A stretch of 44,069 nucleotides of DNA from Chloroflexota bacterium (lineage in GTDB: Bacteria > Chloroflexota > Dehalococcoidia > Lucifugimonadales > Lucifugimonadaceae). The notes beneath the pieces were generated by a model. It was given only the letters and a program-made list of their open reading frames with translations. It ran no database searches and had not been told where the DNA came from. The DNA is taken from NCBI GenBank assembly GCA_022564545.1, contig JADFLG010000008.1, positions 1 through 44,069 of the forward strand, in the 5' to 3' direction. This document shows positions 33,389-40,860 of the stretch, piece by piece. A program made the position numbers and the translations under genes. How positions within the stretch are numbered: the first letter of the stretch is position 1; every line of letters starts with the position of its first letter.

Positions 33389-35212
33389 ATGTATTCGGCC
33401 AGAACCCCCAGGGCGCACAGAGCGCCCAAAGCGCCCAGAACGCCATTTCGATCGCTCCTCGTCAGGCGCGCATCTCTTCCAGCTCCGCAGTTTGGCGTTT
33501 TTGTGCTGTTTGCCGCGCTGATGGTCCTGGCCGGGTGTTCAAGCGAAACAACAAGTTCCACATCGACACCTGACAACTCGGCCAGGAAAACCGAAACACC
33601 TGTGGTTCCGGCAAATACCGCTCAATCGGCCCCGACCTCGACTCCCGGCCCGACCGCGACTCCCTTCGCTCCGCCTACTGCGGTTCCATCCCCGACATCG
33701 CTCGCGCCCCCTGAAGACCTTGAGCGAGGCGGAGTTTTGAGATTCGCAGTGCCAGAGGGACCGCCACACATGGACCCGCATCTGACAGTTTCGGGCGGGC
33801 TGCTGACCTGGGGCGCAGGACAGTCTTACTCCCGGCTGTTCAAGTTCGATACGACGGGCGACCGTTCGATAGTCGTATGCGACCTGTGCGAATCGTGGGA
33901 GCAGCCGTTTCCCACGACGTTTCTTATCAAGCTGCGTGAAGATGTCAACTGGCAGAATTTGCCGCCCCTGAATGGACGTAAACTGACCGCCCAGGACGTC
34001 GTGTTCAGTTTGCAACGGCAGGCAACCCCGAACTTCCCGAATGCCGCGGTTCTTTCTAACATTGCCGAATTCACGGCAGTGGGCGAGTTCGAGCTAATTG
34101 TTCGGCTCGTTGCACCCGACTCGGAAACGCTGGAAAAACTCGCCGACTCGCACTCTCGAATAGTCGCTCCCGAGGCAGTCGCGGTAAACGGCGACCTCCG
34201 CCGCGGTCCTACAGTCGGGACAGGCCCGTGGATAACATCGGAAGCGCAGTCCGACCGGACCAGCCTGCTGGTGAACCCCGATTACTTCGACGATCAATTG
34301 CCATATCTCGATGCCCTTGACATACAGGTCATCCCGTCGGAATCGACCCGCGCTGCGGGTATGCGAACACGGATCATCGACATTGCACAGGCCGGGTTCC
34401 CGGAAATCGCTGACGCCACCGACCGCTTCGACAACATTGAGTGGACAGGAATCTCCAATCCGGCCGCCGGTGTCGAGATCGCCCTGAATACCGGCCGAAG
34501 CCCCATGGACAGGCTGGCGGTCAGGGAAGCGATGATGCTGTCATGGGACCCAGGTGCGTGGAACAGGGATTTCTGGTACGACCACGCAGGGCTCAGCGTC
34601 GGTCTGCCTGGCCCGGGAGTGGGTGCAGATCGGCAATTGCCTGCAACCACCTTCGCAGACCGCTTCAACGATCTGTCGGGTGCCAACTCCAGGCTGTCTT
34701 CGGCTGGGCTGGGGCCAACCGATGACGTGGTCATCAAGGTTGGCGAATTCGGTCAGAAATACATCGACCAGGCATTCGCGATGGCCGATGGCCTGGCCGC
34801 GGTCGGAATTCGGGCGGAGGTAGAGCGGGTGTCCACGCGAGTTTTCGGGGACGAAGTCTGGATCGGTGGAGATTACGACATCGCGGTTGGAGCGCCGCCT
34901 CCGGTTTCGAGCACGACGGCCTATCTCTTCGCAGTGCATCACTCGGACGGCCCGTGGAACTCCACAGGCTACGCCGACCCCGAAATCGACCGGCTGATCG
35001 AAGCCCAGGCACGTGAGTACGACATCGCTAAGCGATCAGAGATGCTACTTGCCCTGCAGCGGCGAATCCTCGACGGTTCACACAGGTTTATTTCGGCAAC
35101 CCGGACGACGTACTGGATGTGGTGGGATTACGTACACGATTTCAATCCACGTACCCCGCGCGGCAATAGCGATTTCCTGACCAGGGTATGGCTAACCGAG
35201 CGGCCGAGCTAA
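33389..35212 (+). CDS. ABC transporter family-5 solute-binding lipoprotein
   Basis: About 607 residues. A basic N-tail leads to a hydrophobic signal and lipobox VLAGC (near residue 50), then a long Thr/Pro/Ser linker (TPGPTATPFAPPTAVPSP), typical of Chloroflexota lipoproteins. The mature domain has the SBP_bac_5 pattern: GGVLRFAVPEGPPHMDPH opening, LCESWEQPFPTTFLIKLREDVNWQN, LTAQDVVFSLQR, GTGPWI and NPDYFDD. Such proteins deliver peptides or other organic solutes to an ABC permease, but no permease or ATPase gene is adjacent, so it is an orphan. The frame is open from TTG 33308; ATG 33389 is preferred but lacks a clear ribosome site. A REP palindrome follows. Confidence 0.87.
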   Translation: MYSARTPRAHRAPKAPRTPFRSLLVRRASLPAPQFGVFVLFAALMVLAGCSSETTSSTSTPDNSARKTETPVVPANTAQSAPTSTPGPTATPFAPPTAVPSPTSLAPPEDLERGGVLRFAVPEGPPHMDPHLTVSGGLLTWGAGQSYSRLFKFDTTGDRSIVVCDLCESWEQPFPTTFLIKLREDVNWQNLPPLNGRKLTAQDVVFSLQRQATPNFPNAAVLSNIAEFTAVGEFELIVRLVAPDSETLEKLADSHSRIVAPEAVAVNGDLRRGPTVGTGPWITSEAQSDRTSLLVNPDYFDDQLPYLDALDIQVIPSESTRAAGMRTRIIDIAQAGFPEIADATDRFDNIEWTGISNPAAGVEIALNTGRSPMDRLAVREAMMLSWDPGAWNRDFWYDHAGLSVGLPGPGVGADRQLPATTFADRFNDLSGANSRLSSAGLGPTDDVVIKVGEFGQKYIDQAFAMADGLAAVGIRAEVERVSTRVFGDEVWIGGDYDIAVGAPPPVSSTTAYLFAVHHSDGPWNSTGYADPEIDRLIEAQAREYDIAKRSEMLLALQRRILDGSHRFISATRTTYWMWWDYVHDFNPRTPRGNSDFLTRVWLTERPS

Positions 35213-35216
35213 GACC

Positions 35217-35260
35217 AAATCCCCTCTCCCTGCGAGGGAAAGGGTCAGGGTTTGGGTGAA
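35217..35260. repeat. REP-like intergenic palindrome, copy E
   Basis: CCCCTCTCCCTGCGAGGGAAAGGG hairpin with GTCAGGGTTTGGGTG tail, directly after the solute-binding gene. It faces the IS-split copy F in opposite orientation, like a BIME pair. Confidence 0.75.
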
Positions 35261-35342
35261 ACCTTCTATTGAAACAAGCAGTAGCGACGCGAACATATCG
35301 ATCTGCACCCGCGTATTTGAGGAAACCGACCCACCCTCTAAC

Positions 35343-36391
35343 TGTAGTTCCCACGGACGTTGTTTACAGTCTTGAGACGGGAACTGCCCCACCGATGCCG
35401 CCGTGTGGTCGCCTGCGATTGTAATAGTTGATGAAGCGTGGAAGCTGCTTTAGCCGCTGCTGATTAGAGTGGAATGGCCGCGAGTACGCCCACTCTTGTT
35501 GCAGTGTGCGGATGAACCGTTCCGCCTTGCCGTTGGTCTGGGGTCGGAACGGACGTGTCCGTTTGAGTTTGATTCCAAGGGCACGGGCCATATCGGCGAA
35601 AGCGTGCGAGATGTAGTTGCCGCCGTTATCGGTGAGGACGCATTTGACTGTTATCCCCTTTGCTGCAAAGAAGCCGACTACTCGTTCGAGGAACTCGGCC
35701 GTGGTCTCTCCTTTCTCATCGGCCAGCGGCTCCACGTAGACGACCCGGGAGCGGTCATCAATCGCCACGTGCATGTAGTCATAGCCGAGGGGCCGTTTGG
35801 AGTCTGGCCCCGAATGGGTTTCAGCAAATCCAGGTGCGAACCGCTTTCCGCCGCCATCGGGCACACGCGCCAGCTTCTTCACGTCCAGATGGACCATGTC
35901 TCCGGGCGAGGGGTGCTCGTAACGGACTATCTCTCGTGTCACCCGGTGCATCCACGCCAGGCGGCTGAGACCGTTGCGACTGAGTACCGCGTAGACCGTG
36001 GAGCGAGCGATTCCCAGTTGCCAGCCAATGCGGTGCGGACCCCAGCTCCGCTTGCGCCGCAGCTTGCAAATCGCCTTTACGAGCCGGGGCGACGTCAACT
36101 GCGGGCTACTGCGGGGCCTGGAGCTGCGGTCGAGTAGACCTGACTCTCCTTGTGCCCGGTACCTGCGAACGTATTTTGCAACCGTGGCGCGGGAGACTCT
36201 GAACTGCCTGGCGACCTCGGCCTGCGACCAGCCATATTCGACCTGCTGGACCATTTCAAAACGCACACGGACCGTGAGACGAGCATTACGATGCAACATG
36301 GGGGAACCTCCTGTTTTTGCTTGCGTTTCGATCACACAGCAACAACAGTGAGGTTCCCCTTCACCTGCTAACAACCTCTATGGGAACTACA
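35343..36391 (-). mobile_element. Complete IS481-family insertion sequence
   Basis: The element is 1049 bp. Its ends are 27-bp imperfect inverted repeats (35343-35369 and 36365-36391, both beginning TGTAGTTCCCA when read inward; 22 of 27 match). It is flanked by a perfect 6-bp direct repeat TCTAAC (35337-35342 and 36392-36397). It carries one transposase gene whose stop codon lies inside the left inverted repeat. Ends, duplication and intact gene suggest recent, possibly still active, insertion. Confidence 0.93.
35364..36299 (-). CDS. IS481-family DDE transposase
   Basis: A 311-residue transposase. An N-terminal helix-turn-helix (about 24-47, SQAEVARQFRVSRATVAKYV) is followed by a second helical DNA-binding region and an RNase H-like rve core. 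The catalytic triad is D139 (VHLDV), D224 (VLTDNGGNY) and E260 (NGKAERF), with 35 residues between the last two, as in the IS481/IS3-like DD35E group. The ATG at 36299 has GGAGG upstream; the frame is open to 36374 but that part lies in the terminal region. The gene is intact with no frameshift. Confidence 0.93.
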   Translation of the reverse strand: MLHRNARLTVRVRFEMVQQVEYGWSQAEVARQFRVSRATVAKYVRRYRAQGESGLLDRSSRPRSSPQLTSPRLVKAICKLRRKRSWGPHRIGWQLGIARSTVYAVLSRNGLSRLAWMHRVTREIVRYEHPSPGDMVHLDVKKLARVPDGGGKRFAPGFAETHSGPDSKRPLGYDYMHVAIDDRSRVVYVEPLADEKGETTAEFLERVVGFFAAKGITVKCVLTDNGGNYISHAFADMARALGIKLKRTRPFRPQTNGKAERFIRTLQQEWAYSRPFHSNQQRLKQLPRFINYYNRRRPHGGIGGAVPVSRL

Positions 36392-36580
36392 TCTAACTCC
36401 CTCCCTCGAAGGGAGAGAGGAGATCTACTTCAGATCGCACTGTTCGACGGTTTCTACTCCACCGTTGACGCCTTCGCCTGTCGCGGTATTTTGAGACAGT
36501 TTCACAGTGTGTGAATCTTCAGGAGGGCGGTCGGCATCGAAATGGTGTTCCGCTGGGTGTTCTGGGGAAGAATTTAGTAA

Positions 36581-36895
36581 CAAGTTCTGGCGAGAGACGA
36601 TTTGCAACTCCTGATAACCGACGCTGCACGGGAGAACCTGAACGGGCGTGACAGGCCGGTGGCACTCGACTACCTTGCCGGGCTGGGCTGAGGCGGTCAC
36701 GCTTCGGTGTCGGTCGACACCTACGCCAGGAAAGCCAACATGTCGGCTTACCAGAGGGTCAAGGACCAGGGAGTCGAGATACTTGTTTCGAAGAACCTTG
36801 CTTCCCGTGCGGCCGCCGTGCTCATCGAACAGAAAAGTTTCCTGTGGTTCAAGTGGCTCTCTGTCAGGGCACAGCTCTACGGCCATGTCACCTGA
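36581..36895 (+). pseudogene. Decayed coding remnant with an internal stop
   Basis: One frame reads coherently on both sides of a single TGA at 36689-36691. Before it: a helical LLITDAARENLNGRDRPVAL segment; after it: SVDTYARKANMSAYQRVK, GVEILVSKNLASRAAAVL and a WFKWLSVRAQLYG end, closing at a TGA (36893-36895) that touches the first 52-bp repeat. The KNLASRAAAVLIEQK part faintly recalls phospholipase-D-like motifs, but the family is not established. No start codon or ribosome site survives at the front, where TAG-TAA stops precede it. Position between an IS and a repeat-flanked cassette supports decay. Confidence 0.4.
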
Positions 36896-36946
36896 AGCCA
36901 CTGACAAACCCCGGCCGTGCGCCGGGACTAGAACACAGGCCACTCA
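36895..36946 (+). repeat. 52-bp perfect direct repeat, left copy
   Basis: Identical over 52 bases to 38489-38540. It contains a CCCGGC-CGTGC-GCCGGG hairpin flanked by the similar decamers AAGCCACTGA and AGGCCACTCA. It lies just after the decayed gene. Confidence 0.93.
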
Positions 36947-37044
36947 ACATGGCGGTTTTTTTCGTTTCGTTTGGATGGAACCTCACGAGGTTGTCTGAAA
37001 TTTACGACGCGAACCAGATGACGTAGCGGTCATTATGCGGTTGC

Positions 37045-38331
37045 TCATTCAGCCTCGGATGCCGGGAGCTTTGGTGCTGGTGGTTGCCACGCCTTCAGTA
37101 CCTGCACGATTTCGCGGTAAAAATCCTCGAGTGTCGTTTGAACCGAATCGACAAATGATCCTTGGCCGTTGCCCTTTTTTACGCCCATATCTGCCGTCAA
37201 CGCGATGGTGAACCGCCGTGGATTTACCTGGTTGTCGACCAGAAGGCCCTTTGACGGTTCATCCCTAAGCGCGCTCAGGGTGTTCGATGTCGTATCACGT
37301 CTTCGATCGAAGCTGACAACGATTCGCGTATTATCTGGGGCTTTTGAGAGCTGCCTGACCACCCAATTGACTCGAGTCCGCGGGCGACCTTCTTTCGGGG
37401 CATCGACTGTAATGTTGGCTTCTACGACTCGCCTGGCCAGATTCGCAGAAACGCCCACTACGGCAATCGCATCTGGAATGGAAAATGCTCCACGTAGTGA
37501 CTGCTCCGACTCAAGGTATTGCATAGCCGAATTTACACGAAATGACTGGTCGTTCCGCTCGTTTTTGGATAACGACTGGCGCACTTCCGCTCCGAGTTCT
37601 CTGCCCAACTGTAGGCTAAGAAACCGCATGAATTCGATCCAGCGCTCCACTACTTCTTCGACTCCCGGGTCAGTTTTTCTGAGGGTGCCGTCTTTCGCTG
37701 AATTTCGAACGGATACCCAGTGCTGCCCCATGTCTTCGAATTGCAGGGCACCGGAATTTGGATGTTCGAGGTAACGGATCAGTTCTTCAAGAATCCATGC
37801 CTGATCAGGATCCGATATTCCGCGGTGTTCATGCTGAATAGTCGCCTCGGTGATCAGCGCGATCCACGAGAGGTGATGCATTTGTACACGGCGAAGTTTG
37901 TGGCCACTGACCTTTACTGGGTGCACGCCAGCTGACGGTGAATATTGATTCGAGATGGTCACCAGGGCGTCAAACCCGTTTGTCCTTGCTACGTCGAGAT
38001 AGGTTTCAAGTTGTTCTCGGTCGAGCATATTGCGCCCCGTTTTGACCTCAACAAGACAAACCCACGAACGTTTTCCCCTGCTCACCCGAATTAATCCGTC
38101 AGGACGTACCATTCGTCCATCTGGGGCTTCGAACGGCACTTCCACGAATGTTTCTACAGTCCCGGCCGGTGCGCCGAATTGTCGAAGCAAGGATTTTGAG
38201 AATTCGGGCACAGCACTAAGAACAGAAAGCAATGCTGACGTTGCCCGCATTTCTTGTTCTTTCGCACCACCAATACCCGTCGTGGGAATCAGGCTTGCTC
38301 GGTGCCAATCAGGAGCTTCGGCGGGCGTCAT
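37045..38331 (-). CDS. Putative PD-(D/E)XK nuclease-fold protein between 52-bp repeats
   Basis: A 428-residue protein. The N-terminal domain (about 20-160) has a PD-(D/E)XK signature: helix with KEQEMRA (E25/E27), then RPDGLIRV (D78) and VCLVEVKTG (E95, K97), followed by a helix (DREQLETYLDVA) and a strand (DALVTISNQ). This is the metal-dependent nuclease core seen in restriction and repair enzymes. The rest (about 165-428) is helical then beta-rich and unrecognised. Family members have been annotated only loosely, so a defence or genome-maintenance role is an inference. ATG at 38331 has GGGAGG upstream. It is the only complete gene in the segment bounded by the 52-bp repeats and stands opposite to the lipid-gene operon. 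Confidence 0.75.
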   Translation of the reverse strand: MTPAEAPDWHRASLIPTTGIGGAKEQEMRATSALLSVLSAVPEFSKSLLRQFGAPAGTVETFVEVPFEAPDGRMVRPDGLIRVSRGKRSWVCLVEVKTGRNMLDREQLETYLDVARTNGFDALVTISNQYSPSAGVHPVKVSGHKLRRVQMHHLSWIALITEATIQHEHRGISDPDQAWILEELIRYLEHPNSGALQFEDMGQHWVSVRNSAKDGTLRKTDPGVEEVVERWIEFMRFLSLQLGRELGAEVRQSLSKNERNDQSFRVNSAMQYLESEQSLRGAFSIPDAIAVVGVSANLARRVVEANITVDAPKEGRPRTRVNWVVRQLSKAPDNTRIVVSFDRRRDTTSNTLSALRDEPSKGLLVDNQVNPRRFTIALTADMGVKKGNGQGSFVDSVQTTLEDFYREIVQVLKAWQPPAPKLPASEAE

Positions 38332-38408
38332 TTATCCTCCCAGCGGACTTACAACATCGTTCAGCACAACACGATTCCACTAAGATCGCACATTATCAGG
38401 CCGCTGCA

Positions 38409-38437
38409 TGAATATCACGAATGCGATTCTTGGGCAA
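38409..38437 (-). promoter_or_regulatory. Candidate sigma-70 promoter for the nuclease-fold gene
   Basis: On the minus strand TTGCCC (38432-38437), 17 bases, TATTCA (38409-38414). It lies about 80 bases before the ATG at 38331 and inside the repeat-bounded segment, so the segment carries its own promoter. Confidence 0.35.
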
Positions 38438-38488
38438 GCGGCGAACTGATGTGATTTGAGATTTCGGGCCAGAGTGGACTCGGTACTC

Positions 38489-38540
38489 AAGCCACTGACA
38501 AACCCCGGCCGTGCGCCGGGACTAGAACACAGGCCACTCA
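38489..38540 (+). repeat. 52-bp perfect direct repeat, right copy
   Basis: Identical to 36895-36946 with no mismatch; sequences differ immediately outside on both sides. Start-to-start distance is 1594 bp. Confidence 0.93.
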
Positions 38541-38707
38541 CGAATTGCGCCATTGCCACCGGCTGATCATTCAGTGCACCGTTGAAACAGAGAGATTCTG
38601 CGCCGAATACGCGGGTGCCTACATCAAATGGGCGTACGCTTCGGAGAATAGAGCCCGGTACTCCAGAAACGTCGGTGGCTGACGGAATTGAGTAGGAGTG
38701 GTGCTGA

Positions 38708-40255
38708 GTGGCGATTGACCAACAAACAACCGGCTCGACTTCTGGCTCTGGCTCTGGCCGAATAATGAAGACCGCCGACTCTGTATTTCACGAGCTGACT
38801 CGCACAATGTGTCCCGAGTGCAAGGACATCATCAACGGTGAGATCCACCTGACCAATGGCAAGGTCGTGTTGCGCAAGCGGTGTCCGGCCGGTTGTAACG
38901 ATGGCAAACAGTGGGAGGTTTTGATCTCACCTGACATAGAGGGATATCTCGACCTACAGCGATACAACAAGCCGGGCACCATTCCGCTCGAATTCAGCAC
39001 CGAGATCAAAGATGGTTGCCCCTACGACTGCGGCCTGTGTCCCGACCATAAGCAGCACGCGTGCCTGGTGCTCATCGAGGTAAACACCGCCTGCGACCTG
39101 GCATGTCCCACCTGCTTTGCCAACGCGGGGCCCGGCTACAACATCGACATGGACGATTGCGAGAGGATGCTCGACACATTCGTCCGTACCGAGGCCGAGC
39201 CTGAAGCCGTTCAGTTCTCAGGCGGCGAACCCACCCTTCACCCCCAACTGTTCGACTTCATGAAGCTCGCCAAGGCCAAGGGCGTGCGACACGTAATGGT
39301 CAACACAAACGGCCTGAGAATCGCAAGAGACCCCGAATGGGCGAAAGAGTTCGCCGCACTCAACCCGACGGTTTATTTCCAGTTCGACGGTTTGCGCGAC
39401 GAAACTTACATCGCGCTCCGTGGCGAACCCCTGCTGAAACAGAAACTCGAAGTCCTGGACCGGCTCGCCGAATTCGATCTCAACACGATTCTCGTCGCCG
39501 CAATAGAACGCGATGTGAACGAGGACGAAATTCCGGCGATCATCAAGTTCGGCCTGGAGCACCCGGCAGTGAGGGCGGTGATGTTCCAGCCGGTAATGCA
39601 CACGGGCCGCCACCTGAAGTTCGATCCCATGAACCGCGTGACAATACCGGAGGTGATCGAGCGGATCGATGCAGGCATGGACGGCGTATTTGTGAAGAGC
39701 GATTTCGTGCCGGTACCGTGCTGCCACCCGTCGTGCCAGTCGGTGACCTACTCGTACATCGATGAGGAGGGCGGAGTGGTGCCGCTGCCCCGTATCGTCG
39801 ATGTAGACGAGTATCTCGATTACATCACCAACCGAACGTTTCCCGACCTGGCCGGTGAGGTCCGCGAAGCGCTTGAAGGCCTCTGGTCGTCTTCTGCTAC
39901 CCCGGGCGGGAACAAGCTTGCCGATGACTTTTGTGCCGCCTGCGCCGACCTCGGACTTTTCGACGGCGAGTCGAAGGCGATCGCAAAACGCATCTTCTCG
40001 ATCTCGATCAAGGACTTTCAGGACCCCTACACGTTCGACATCAAAAAACTGATGAAGTGCTGTGTGGAGATCGCCACGCCCGACGGTCGACTGATCCCGT
40101 TTTGCGCCTACAACAACGTTGGCTACCGGGAGGAAGTTCGTGAGGAAATGATGAAGCAGCGGGCCCGGGAGCGATTCAGCCGAATCGAAGCTTCCAATTT
40201 GCTGGACAAACGAAGCGGAAAAAACGGCAAGGGCGTCCGTAAAAACGAGGTTTAA
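38708..40255 (+). CDS. tes: Radical-SAM tetraether lipid synthase (Tes/MJ0619)-type protein
   Basis: A 515-residue protein. The N-terminal Cys-rich part has C35/C38 and C59/C63 (zinc-ribbon-like), then C104, C108, C111 and C119 in a CPYDCGLCPDH block, the radical-SAM cluster motif C129-x3-C133-x2-C136 (ACDLACPTCFA) and the SAM-binding SGGEP (172-175). The C-terminal part has further Cys (CCHPSC, CAAC, KCC) and the PDGRLIPFCAYNN block. Order and motifs match the archaeal Tes family, which couples two lipid tails by C-C bond formation to make membrane-spanning tetraethers. Bacterial homologues exist; their products are largely unproven. GTG at 38708 has TAGGAG nine bases upstream. It leads a tight three-gene unit with a SRPBCC protein and a methyltransferase. 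The gene symbol reflects family, not a tested function. Confidence 0.88.
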   Translation: MAIDQQTTGSTSGSGSGRIMKTADSVFHELTRTMCPECKDIINGEIHLTNGKVVLRKRCPAGCNDGKQWEVLISPDIEGYLDLQRYNKPGTIPLEFSTEIKDGCPYDCGLCPDHKQHACLVLIEVNTACDLACPTCFANAGPGYNIDMDDCERMLDTFVRTEAEPEAVQFSGGEPTLHPQLFDFMKLAKAKGVRHVMVNTNGLRIARDPEWAKEFAALNPTVYFQFDGLRDETYIALRGEPLLKQKLEVLDRLAEFDLNTILVAAIERDVNEDEIPAIIKFGLEHPAVRAVMFQPVMHTGRHLKFDPMNRVTIPEVIERIDAGMDGVFVKSDFVPVPCCHPSCQSVTYSYIDEEGGVVPLPRIVDVDEYLDYITNRTFPDLAGEVREALEGLWSSSATPGGNKLADDFCAACADLGLFDGESKAIAKRIFSISIKDFQDPYTFDIKKLMKCCVEIATPDGRLIPFCAYNNVGYREEVREEMMKQRARERFSRIEASNLLDKRSGKNGKGVRKNEV

Positions 40256-40260
40256 GTCCG

Positions 40261-40860
40261 GTGGCGCACATACCAATCGACCTCCCCGACCAGTCAATAC
40301 ACATACACGCGCAGCGCGAGCTGGCGTTCGAGGTCATTTCTGCTTTAGGAGGCGGTGCCAGCGGCATGGCCAGTGCTGGCGACATGGCCGGCGGCACCGG
40401 CGCCAGGAAACAGAGCCCAACGAGTGTCGTTCTGGAAGAAGACGGTGACCGAATGTTGGTTGAGTTCCGTTCCCACGTGAAGATTGGGCCGATCTCGACC
40501 ACGTGGAAAACGACGGAATGGGTCCTGCCAGAAAAGCCGGTGTCGATCAGCTTTGAGCTGGTGCCAGATCACGGGATCATCACCGGTGGGTTGAGGCAGC
40601 TTACCGATCACTTCGATTTCGAAAAACAGGGCAACTGCACAGTGCTGACATATAAAAGCCGCTTCGGCATCCGCTGGTCAGTGGGGGGTTGGCTGCTGGG
40701 TAAGGCGCTGATCGGGCCGATCATCAAAAAACACATGATCGAGCACCTCGGAGAAGTCAAAGAAATGATAGAAAGTCGGGCCGGCCGGAGTCGGCTGTAT
40801 CCGCAACTTGAATGTGACGAAGGCGACGAAGATGTTGAGGTCGGGAAGGATGATGGTTAA
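40261..40860 (+). CDS. SRPBCC (START-like) lipid-binding-fold protein
   Basis: A 199-residue protein that fits the SRPBCC/polyketide-cyclase fold: first strand IHIHAQRELAFEVISA, then strands MLVEFRSHV, TTWKTTEWVLPEKPVSISFEL, LRQLTDHFDFEKQGNCTVLTYKSRFGI and the long C-terminal helix (about 140-172, IGPIIKKHMIEHLGEVKEMIE). An Ala/Gly/Met-rich insertion at about 28-52 is unusual. The acidic tail is probably disordered. These folds have a deep hydrophobic pocket for lipids or polyketides. Five bases separate it from the Tes-like stop and the next ATG follows its stop directly, so it is co-translated with both. Carrying or presenting a lipid to the radical-SAM enzyme is an inference. GTG start has only a weak site. 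Confidence 0.72.
   Translation: MAHIPIDLPDQSIHIHAQRELAFEVISALGGGASGMASAGDMAGGTGARKQSPTSVVLEEDGDRMLVEFRSHVKIGPISTTWKTTEWVLPEKPVSISFELVPDHGIITGGLRQLTDHFDFEKQGNCTVLTYKSRFGIRWSVGGWLLGKALIGPIIKKHMIEHLGEVKEMIESRAGRSRLYPQLECDEGDEDVEVGKDDG

Larger units (their letters stand above)
35328..36421. repeat. REP-like palindrome copy F, split by the IS element
   Basis: ACCCACCCTCTAAC (up to 35342) joins after removal of the IS and one TCTAAC copy to TCCCTCCCTCGAAGGGAGAGAGG (36398-36420). The restored sequence matches the reverse orientation of copy A (CCCACCCTCTAACTCCCTCC in both). Confidence 0.8.
38332..38707. other. Intergenic region before the Tes-like operon
   Basis: It holds a promoter candidate for the nuclease-fold gene (38409-38437), the right 52-bp repeat (38489-38540) and about 165 bases leading to the GTG at 38708. 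A 46-codon open frame ending near 38681 has no start signal. No clear plus-strand promoter was found. Confidence 0.45.

Noticed and set aside
35217-36421. CRISPR-like array from repeated CCCTC hairpins
   Set aside because: Copies are unevenly spaced, differ in sequence and orientation, and have no spacers or cas genes.
36425-36943. 172-codon minus-strand frame in the decayed region
   Set aside because: The plus-strand frame with one stop reads more like protein; this frame has no ribosome site and covers the 52-bp repeat.
38489-38600. tRNA gene at the right 52-bp repeat
   Set aside because: The reverse complement has a T-arm-like GTTCTAGTCCC, but no matching acceptor strand or anticodon arm can be formed at either copy.
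39218-40297. Long open frame (359 codons) on the minus strand opposite the Tes-like gene
   Set aside because: It mirrors the codon pattern of the clearly conserved radical-SAM gene, is Arg/His/Val-rich and shows no domain motif.
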